A stretch of DNA of 64,000 bases from Burkholderiaceae bacterium (lineage in GTDB: Bacteria; Pseudomonadota; Gammaproteobacteria; Burkholderiales; Burkholderiaceae_E), in the NCBI GenBank assembly GCA_016710525.1, contig JADJVQ010000019.1, positions 51,554-115,553 of the forward strand, written 5' to 3'. Each line of letters starts with the position of its first letter. The stretch's first letter is position 1. A program made the position numbers and the translations under genes. Below the pieces are notes generated by a model that searched no databases, was not told the DNA's origin, and worked only from the letters and a program-made list of their open reading frames with translations. Of this stretch, positions 59,368 to 64,000 are shown piece after piece.

Positions 59368-60651
59368 TTACTTGAGCGGGTCGAAGACCTGGCTCTTGGC
59401 CAGCGAGGCACACAGCGGCGGAACGATGCTGCCGTGATAGGTGCTCAGATCCGGCGCGGCGGCCACCTGGGCGTCGATCACGGGCTTGAACTGAGGAACC
59501 TGCTCGACATCGATCGGCGTCACCTGCACGCCCTGGGTGGCGAAGTAGGTCACCGCGCTGACCATGTTCTTCACCGGCACGACCGGGTCGCGCGACCCCA
59601 TGCACAAGGCGGTACGCGAGGTCGGCTTGAAGTCGAGCAGGTCGTTTTCGGCCGTGCGCTTGCGCGCGGGGTAGTTCGGATCGGCCTTGAACTTGGCGAT
59701 GAACGTGTCGGTCAGCAGCCCGCCCGCGCCGCTCATTTTCAGCGGCAGCTTGCCCTGCGTGAACAGTTCGGTGAAGCCCAGCGTTCCCGGAATCAGACTC
59801 TCGATGCCATTGACCCAGGGCGCCTGGAACAGTTCGCTGGCGTTGGCGTAGAGGTCGCCATAGGTCTTCTGGAAGCCGACGAAGATCATCGGCGTGAAGA
59901 CCGTTGCGCCCTGTCCCGGATTGTCGATGCCGTCCAGGAAGGTTTGCGACAACGCATAGGGACCGGCCATCGGGACCGACGCGGTCACGGTGAATTCGCG
60001 GGTGTATTCCTTCTCGAGCGCGCGCTGGGTCGACATCGCGGCGTGGCCGCCCTGCGAGTAACCGGCCAGGAACAGCTTGCCGCTCAGCGCGACCCCTTTG
60101 TCGGTGACCATTTTCTTGGCGGCGCGCAGGGCGTCGATGCTGACCACGGCGGTGTTGCTGGCCTGCAGGTAGGGGTGGTAGTTCACGGTCGAACCCGAAT
60201 AGCCGTGATAGTCGGGCATCACCACGACGTAACCCTGGGCGGCGAACATCGCCAGCTGCAGGCCCATCTCGGCGTTGGCCGGATCCGACATGCTGAAGTT
60301 CTTCAGCACCGTGGTGCCGTGGTGGTAGACCAGGATCGGGAAGGGCCCGGTGCAGCCCGAGGGGATCAGCACGCCGGCGCTGGCTTCGGCGTCGTTGTCC
60401 TGCGGGTCGCGGGTGTCGTAGATCAGCCGATTGACCGAGACGTCGCATCGCGCGGCGGCGCCGATCAGCTGAGCGAAGCCGGGCTGCGCGGCGACGCTGG
60501 CATCGATCGCGGCCTTGGGCAGCGCGGCGGTCTGGGTGGTCGATGTCACCGCGCCGCGGTCGTTGTGATCACTGCCGCTGCCGCAGGCGGCCAGGACGGC
60601 GGCCAATGCGACAAGGGATGCAAGCCGGACGGGCTGCGAAACGCGCTTCAT
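59368..60651 (-). CDS. Secreted alpha/beta-hydrolase lipoprotein (secretory-lipase-like)
   Basis: This 427-aa protein has a signal segment and lipobox L-A-A-C (residues 20-23). The hydrolase core has the oxyanion region Y-H-H-G-T-T, V-V-M-P-D-Y-H-G-Y-S-G-S, the nucleophile elbow G-Y-S-Q-G-G-H-A (Ser about residue 190) and a late Asp in G-S-R-D-P-V-V-P. This fits LIP-type secretory lipases, which hydrolyse ester bonds. ATG 60651 is used rather than the upstream in-frame start. It lies downstream of valS on the same strand, separated by hairpins. Confidence 0.87.
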   Translation of the reverse strand: MKRVSQPVRLASLVALAAVLAACGSGSDHNDRGAVTSTTQTAALPKAAIDASVAAQPGFAQLIGAAARCDVSVNRLIYDTRDPQDNDAEASAGVLIPSGCTGPFPILVYHHGTTVLKNFSMSDPANAEMGLQLAMFAAQGYVVVMPDYHGYSGSTVNYHPYLQASNTAVVSIDALRAAKKMVTDKGVALSGKLFLAGYSQGGHAAMSTQRALEKEYTREFTVTASVPMAGPYALSQTFLDGIDNPGQGATVFTPMIFVGFQKTYGDLYANASELFQAPWVNGIESLIPGTLGFTELFTQGKLPLKMSGAGGLLTDTFIAKFKADPNYPARKRTAENDLLDFKPTSRTALCMGSRDPVVPVKNMVSAVTYFATQGVQVTPIDVEQVPQFKPVIDAQVAAAPDLSTYHGSIVPPLCASLAKSQVFDPLK

Positions 60652-60716
60652 GGTGGTCTCCTGGTGGATCGGGACGCGCTTGTCGACTCGCCGGGCAGGA
60701 TTCGACACCCCCCTTT

Positions 60717-60748
60717 GCCCGCGAAGGCGGGCCCACACAATCGTGGGC
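60717..60748. repeat. Two overlapping hairpins, REP-like, between valS and the lipase gene
   Basis: GCCCGC-GAAG-GCGGGC (60717-60732) and GCCCAC-6 nt-GTGGGC (60731-60748) share two bases, so only one can form fully at a time. The first resembles extragenic palindromes with a G/C stem and GAAG or CTTC loop common in proteobacteria. There is no T-tract. It may act as 3'-end or read-through structure for valS. Confidence 0.4.
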
Positions 60749-60794
60749 GGGATCTCGGGCGCGGGGCCTCCGTACCGCCCCAGCTACCGTCCGC

Positions 60795-63770
60795 TCAACC
60801 CAGCTTGGCCCGCTGTTCGCGCAGCTTGGCCAGCGTGCCCTCGAAGGCGGCCACCCTTTCGCGTTCCTGGGCGACCACCGCGGCCGGCGCCCGTTCGACG
60901 AAGCTGGCGTTGCCCAGCTTGGCCTGCGCGCGGATCACTTCGCCCTCGATGCGCGCGATCTCCTTGCCCACCCGTTCGCGCTCGGCCGCAAGGTCGATCT
61001 CGACTTCGAGCATCAGCCGGTTGCTGCCGACGATCTGGACCGGCGCATGCGACTGCGGCAGTTCGGCCACCACCTGCACTTCGGCCAGGCGCGCCAGCGA
61101 TTTCAGGTACGGCGCGCAGGACTGCAGCAGCGCCGTTTCGCCGGTCGCGATCAGCGGCAGCTTTTGCGAAGGCGCGATGTTCATTTCGCCGCGCAGCGCC
61201 CGGCAGGCATCGATCATGGCCTTCAATGATCCGACCCAGGCCTCGGCCCGTTCGTCGATGCGGTCCGAGTCGCTGCGCGGATAGGCCTGCGAAACCAGGC
61301 TGAAGCGCTGGTCGGCGATTGCGCCTTCGAGGGCTTCGCCGCTCAGGGTCTGCACGCCGCGTTCGCCGTAGCGATGGGCCAGCGGAGCCACCTTCTGCCA
61401 GAGTTCTTCGGTGATGAACGGGATGATCGGGTGGGCCAGGCGCAGCACGGTCTCGAGGGTGCGCAGCAGCGTGCGCCGCGTGCCGCGCTGCACGGCTTCA
61501 TCGGGTCCGGACAGCTGGACTTTGGCCAGTTCCAGGTACCAGTCGCAGAACTCGTTCCAGACGAACTCGTAGACGGCGCGCGCGGCCAGGTCGAACCGGT
61601 AGTCGGCGAAGTGGCGCTCGACCTCGGCCTCGACGCGCTGCAGCGTGGAGGTCAGCCAGCGGTCCAGCTGCGTGAAGTGCATGTAGCCGCCGGGCACGCA
61701 CTGGTCGGCGCTGTGCGGCGCGAAGCCGTTGTCGCGGCCCTCGCAGTTCATCAGCACGAAGCGCGTGGCGTTCCAGAGCTTGTTGCAGAAGTTGCGGTAG
61801 CCCTCGCATCGACCCAGGTCGAAGTTGATGTTGCGCCCGGGCGTGCCCAGCGAGGCGAAGGTGAAGCGCAGCGCGTCGGCGCCGAAGGCCGGAATGCCCT
61901 GCGGGTACTCGCGCCGGGTGCGCTTGGCGATGGTCTCGGCCTGCTTCGGGTTCATCAGGCCGGTGGTGCGCTTGGCCACCAGGGTGTCGAGGTCGACCCC
62001 GTCGATCAGGTCGATCGGATCCAGTGTGTTGCCCTTGCTCTTGGACATCTTCTGGCCTTCGGCGTCACGCACCAGCGCGTGCACGTAGACCTGGCGAAAT
62101 GGCACCTGGTCGGTGAACGCCACGGTCATCATGACCATGCGCGCCACCCAGAAGAAGATGATGTCGAAGCCGGTGACCAGCACCGACGAGGGCAGGAACT
62201 GCGCCAGTTGCGGCTGCAGGTTCGGGCGCCCGTTGCGGAACACCTCGCTGGGGTCGACCAGGGTCGAGAAGGGCACCAGGGCCGACGAGAACCAGGTGTC
62301 GAGCACGTCGGCATCGCGCACCAGCGCCCCGTTCCAGCCGGCCGCCGCGGCCTGCGCGCGCGCGGCCTCTTCGGTGCGGGCGACGAAGACGCTGCCGTCG
62401 TGCAGGGCCTCGCCGTCGGGTCCGGCCTTGTACCAGGCGGGAATCTGGTGGCCCCACCAGAGCTGCCGCGAAATGCACCAGTCCTGGATGTTGTTCAGCC
62501 AGTGGTCGTAGGTGCTGCGCCAGTTCTCGGGCACGAAGGTGATCGAGCCGTCGGCCACGACATCCAGCGACTTCTGGGCAATGCTCTTGCCGCCCAGCGC
62601 AGAGTCGGCCGGAGATGCCTTGCTCATGGCCACGAACCACTGGTCGGTGAGCATCGGTTCGATGATCGCGTTGGTGCGGTCGCCGCGCGGCACGGTCAGC
62701 TTGTGCGGCTTGGTCGCGGCCAGCAGGCCCAGCTGCTCGAGATCGGCGACCACGCGGCGCCGGGCGGATTCGCGGTCCAGGCCGCGATAGCGGGCGGGCA
62801 CGTTTTCGTTGAAGCAGGCCTCGAGCGTGAACACGTTGATCAGCGGCAGCTGATGCCGCTGGCCGACCGCGTAGTCGTTGAAGTCATGGGCCGGGGTCAC
62901 TTTGACCACGCCGGTCCCGAATGCTCGGTCGACGTAGTCGTCGGCGATGATCGGGATCTCGCGCCAGCCGGCGCCGATGTCGGCGCTGTCGCCGGTCAGC
63001 GGCAGGCGCACCGTCTTGCCCAGCAGGTGGGTGTATCGCTCATCTTCGGGGTGGACCATCACCGCGGTGTCGCCGAGCATGGTCTCGGGCCGGGTGGTGG
63101 CCACGGTGAGATGGCCGCTGCCGTCGGCCAGCGGGTAGCGGATCTCCCACAGATGGCCTTCTTCTTCCTCGCTCACCACCTCGAGGTCCGACACCGCGGT
63201 CAGCAGTTTGGGATCCCAGTTCACCAGCCGTTTGCCGCGGTAGATCAGGCCTTGCTCGAACAGGCCGACGAACACCTCCTTGACGACCTCCGAGAGCGCC
63301 GGATCCATCGTGAAATACTCGAGCGACCAGTCGGTCGAGGCGCCCATCCGGCGCATCTGGCGGGTGATCGTCGAGCCGGATTCCTGCTTCCATTCCCAGA
63401 CCCGTTCGACGAACTTGTCGCGGCCGAGATCGTGGCGGGTGAGCTTTTGCGCGTCGAGCTGGCGCTCGACCACGATCTGGGTCGCGATGCCGGCGTGATC
63501 GGTGCCCGGCAGCCACAGCGTGTTGTCGCCGCGCATCCGGTGGTATCGCGTCAGCGCGTCCATCAGGGTCTGGTTGAACGCGTGGCCCATGTGCAGCGTG
63601 CCGGTGACATTGGGCGGGGGCAACTGGATGCTGAACGCCGGGGCGTTCGGCCGGGCGCCCGCGGTGAACAGCCCTCGGGACTCCCAGGCGGCATACCAGC
63701 GGGCCTCGATGTCTTTGGGCTCGAAACTCTTGGCCAGGGTGCCTGCGGCGGCGGTATCGGGTGCTGTCAT
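60795..63770 (-). CDS. valS: Valyl-tRNA synthetase
   Basis: A 991-aa class I synthetase. The HIGH motif is P-P-N-V-T-G-T-L-H-M-G-H near residue 53, the editing domain contains T-T-R-P-E-T-M-L-G-D-T-A, and the KMSKS motif is K-M-S-K-S-K-G-N-T-L-D-P. The C-terminal helical arm (E-R-E-R-V-G-K-E-I-A-R-I-E-G-E) is typical of ValRS and binds tRNA. The ATG at 63770 opens the conserved region. It appears complete. Confidence 0.97.
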   Translation of the reverse strand: MTAPDTAAAGTLAKSFEPKDIEARWYAAWESRGLFTAGARPNAPAFSIQLPPPNVTGTLHMGHAFNQTLMDALTRYHRMRGDNTLWLPGTDHAGIATQIVVERQLDAQKLTRHDLGRDKFVERVWEWKQESGSTITRQMRRMGASTDWSLEYFTMDPALSEVVKEVFVGLFEQGLIYRGKRLVNWDPKLLTAVSDLEVVSEEEEGHLWEIRYPLADGSGHLTVATTRPETMLGDTAVMVHPEDERYTHLLGKTVRLPLTGDSADIGAGWREIPIIADDYVDRAFGTGVVKVTPAHDFNDYAVGQRHQLPLINVFTLEACFNENVPARYRGLDRESARRRVVADLEQLGLLAATKPHKLTVPRGDRTNAIIEPMLTDQWFVAMSKASPADSALGGKSIAQKSLDVVADGSITFVPENWRSTYDHWLNNIQDWCISRQLWWGHQIPAWYKAGPDGEALHDGSVFVARTEEAARAQAAAAGWNGALVRDADVLDTWFSSALVPFSTLVDPSEVFRNGRPNLQPQLAQFLPSSVLVTGFDIIFFWVARMVMMTVAFTDQVPFRQVYVHALVRDAEGQKMSKSKGNTLDPIDLIDGVDLDTLVAKRTTGLMNPKQAETIAKRTRREYPQGIPAFGADALRFTFASLGTPGRNINFDLGRCEGYRNFCNKLWNATRFVLMNCEGRDNGFAPHSADQCVPGGYMHFTQLDRWLTSTLQRVEAEVERHFADYRFDLAARAVYEFVWNEFCDWYLELAKVQLSGPDEAVQRGTRRTLLRTLETVLRLAHPIIPFITEELWQKVAPLAHRYGERGVQTLSGEALEGAIADQRFSLVSQAYPRSDSDRIDERAEAWVGSLKAMIDACRALRGEMNIAPSQKLPLIATGETALLQSCAPYLKSLARLAEVQVVAELPQSHAPVQIVGSNRLMLEVEIDLAAERERVGKEIARIEGEVIRAQAKLGNASFVERAPAAVVAQERERVAAFEGTLAKLREQRAKLG

Positions 63771-63780
63771 GGTGTTCGAT

Positions 63781-64000
63781 TCAGGGAAGCGGGCTGCGGG
63801 GGGCGGGCGGCGAGTCGGGTTGCAGGCTGCGCGCGTGCAGCAGGGTCAGCTCCTCGGTCACGGCGCGGGCGACCAGGTCGCGCACCAGGTGCGAGAAGAC
63901 ATCATGCAGGTCCTGCGCGAGCTGCGCGCCGGCACGCTGCAGCAGGTTGGTGAGCATGCTGTCCAGCGACGCGTCGAGCATCGGCCCGGCGTGCAGCAGC
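63781..64000 (-). CDS. Unknown protein, C-terminal part (5' end outside the window)
   Basis: The frame is open to the window edge; 72 residues are visible. The sequence is helical and hydrophilic: L-L-H-A-G-P-M-L-D-A-S-L-D-S-M-L-T-N-L, then L-A-Q-D-L-H-D-V-F, V-R-D-L-V-A-R-A-V-T-E-E-L, and a Pro/Ser-rich end. I do not recognise the family. It lies 10 bp upstream of valS on the same strand and is probably co-transcribed. Confidence 0.5.
   Translation of the reverse strand, partial: LLHAGPMLDASLDSMLTNLLQRAGAQLAQDLHDVFSHLVRDLVARAVTEELTLLHARSLQPDSPPAPRSPLP

Noticed and set aside
61374..63953. An 859-aa plus-strand open frame.
   Set aside because: It is antisense to valS, which is complete with HIGH and KMSKS motifs.

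Overview
The window is a dense, very GC-rich stretch of a bacterial chromosome. The betaproteobacterial character (most likely Burkholderiales) is inferred from two Bug-family periplasmic solute receptors, a TctAB permease, a TRAP transporter, several CaiB/BaiF CoA-transferases, a DUF3297 gene and the glnS, alaS and valS neighbourhoods. I see no rRNA, phage, transposase, integrase or CRISPR array.

Layout. 1-7813 (+): aromatic catabolism. It holds a Rieske oxygenase alpha (cut by the window edge) and beta subunit, an acyl-CoA ligase, an SDR, a large salicylyl-CoA/anthraniloyl-CoA-type flavin monooxygenase fused to an Old Yellow Enzyme domain (one-base frameshift), an enoyl-CoA hydratase and a Rid-family protein. 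7884-13513: a hybrid histidine kinase, an SDR, and a Cpx-like set (His/Met-rich Spy-family lipoprotein, OmpR-type regulator, HAMP kinase). 13510-18186: CoA-transferase, DUF3297, Bug receptor, enolase-superfamily enzyme, a small membrane protein and a roughly 390-bp nearly pure-G tract. 18187-21574 (-): gcdH and the kynU-kynA tryptophan genes, whose promoter carries two inverted repeats. 21793-30577: msrA, a diguanylate cyclase, a Sel1 protein, a lemA-TPM-TPM cluster, PhoD, a DUF3108 protein and a glyoxalase-II-like enzyme. 30663-42026 (mostly -): a coupled operon ending in glnS, then assorted metabolic genes, a second Bug receptor and tctBA.

The most notable region is 42162-46358 (-). It encodes tRNA-Sec (anticodon TCA), selenocysteine elongation factor SelB, and a two-gene operon made of a thioredoxin-like CxxC protein and a small protein with an in-frame TGA. 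That TGA is directly followed by a two-part hairpin with the geometry of a bacterial SECIS. Read as Sec, it gives a U-G-S-C motif, so this is a UGSC-type selenoprotein of unknown function next to the machinery that decodes it. selA and selD are not in the window.

47387-53521 (-) is one tightly overlapping operon: CoA-transferase, E1 alpha and beta of a 2-oxoacid-type dehydrogenase without E2/E3, and a complete TRAP transporter. 53802-64000 holds a small secreted protein, a strong terminator, alaS, an MFS transporter, a TusA-like protein, an SDR, a lipase-like lipoprotein, valS and the 3' part of an unknown gene.

Connections (inference). TDO plus kynureninase would yield anthranilate, which the cluster at 1-7813 could process as a CoA thioester. 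Formylkynurenine formamidase is missing here. Two genes (4091-6485 and 46510-47303) are interrupted by apparent single-base frameshifts, and the poly-G tract looks artefactual, so local base-call quality should be kept in mind.
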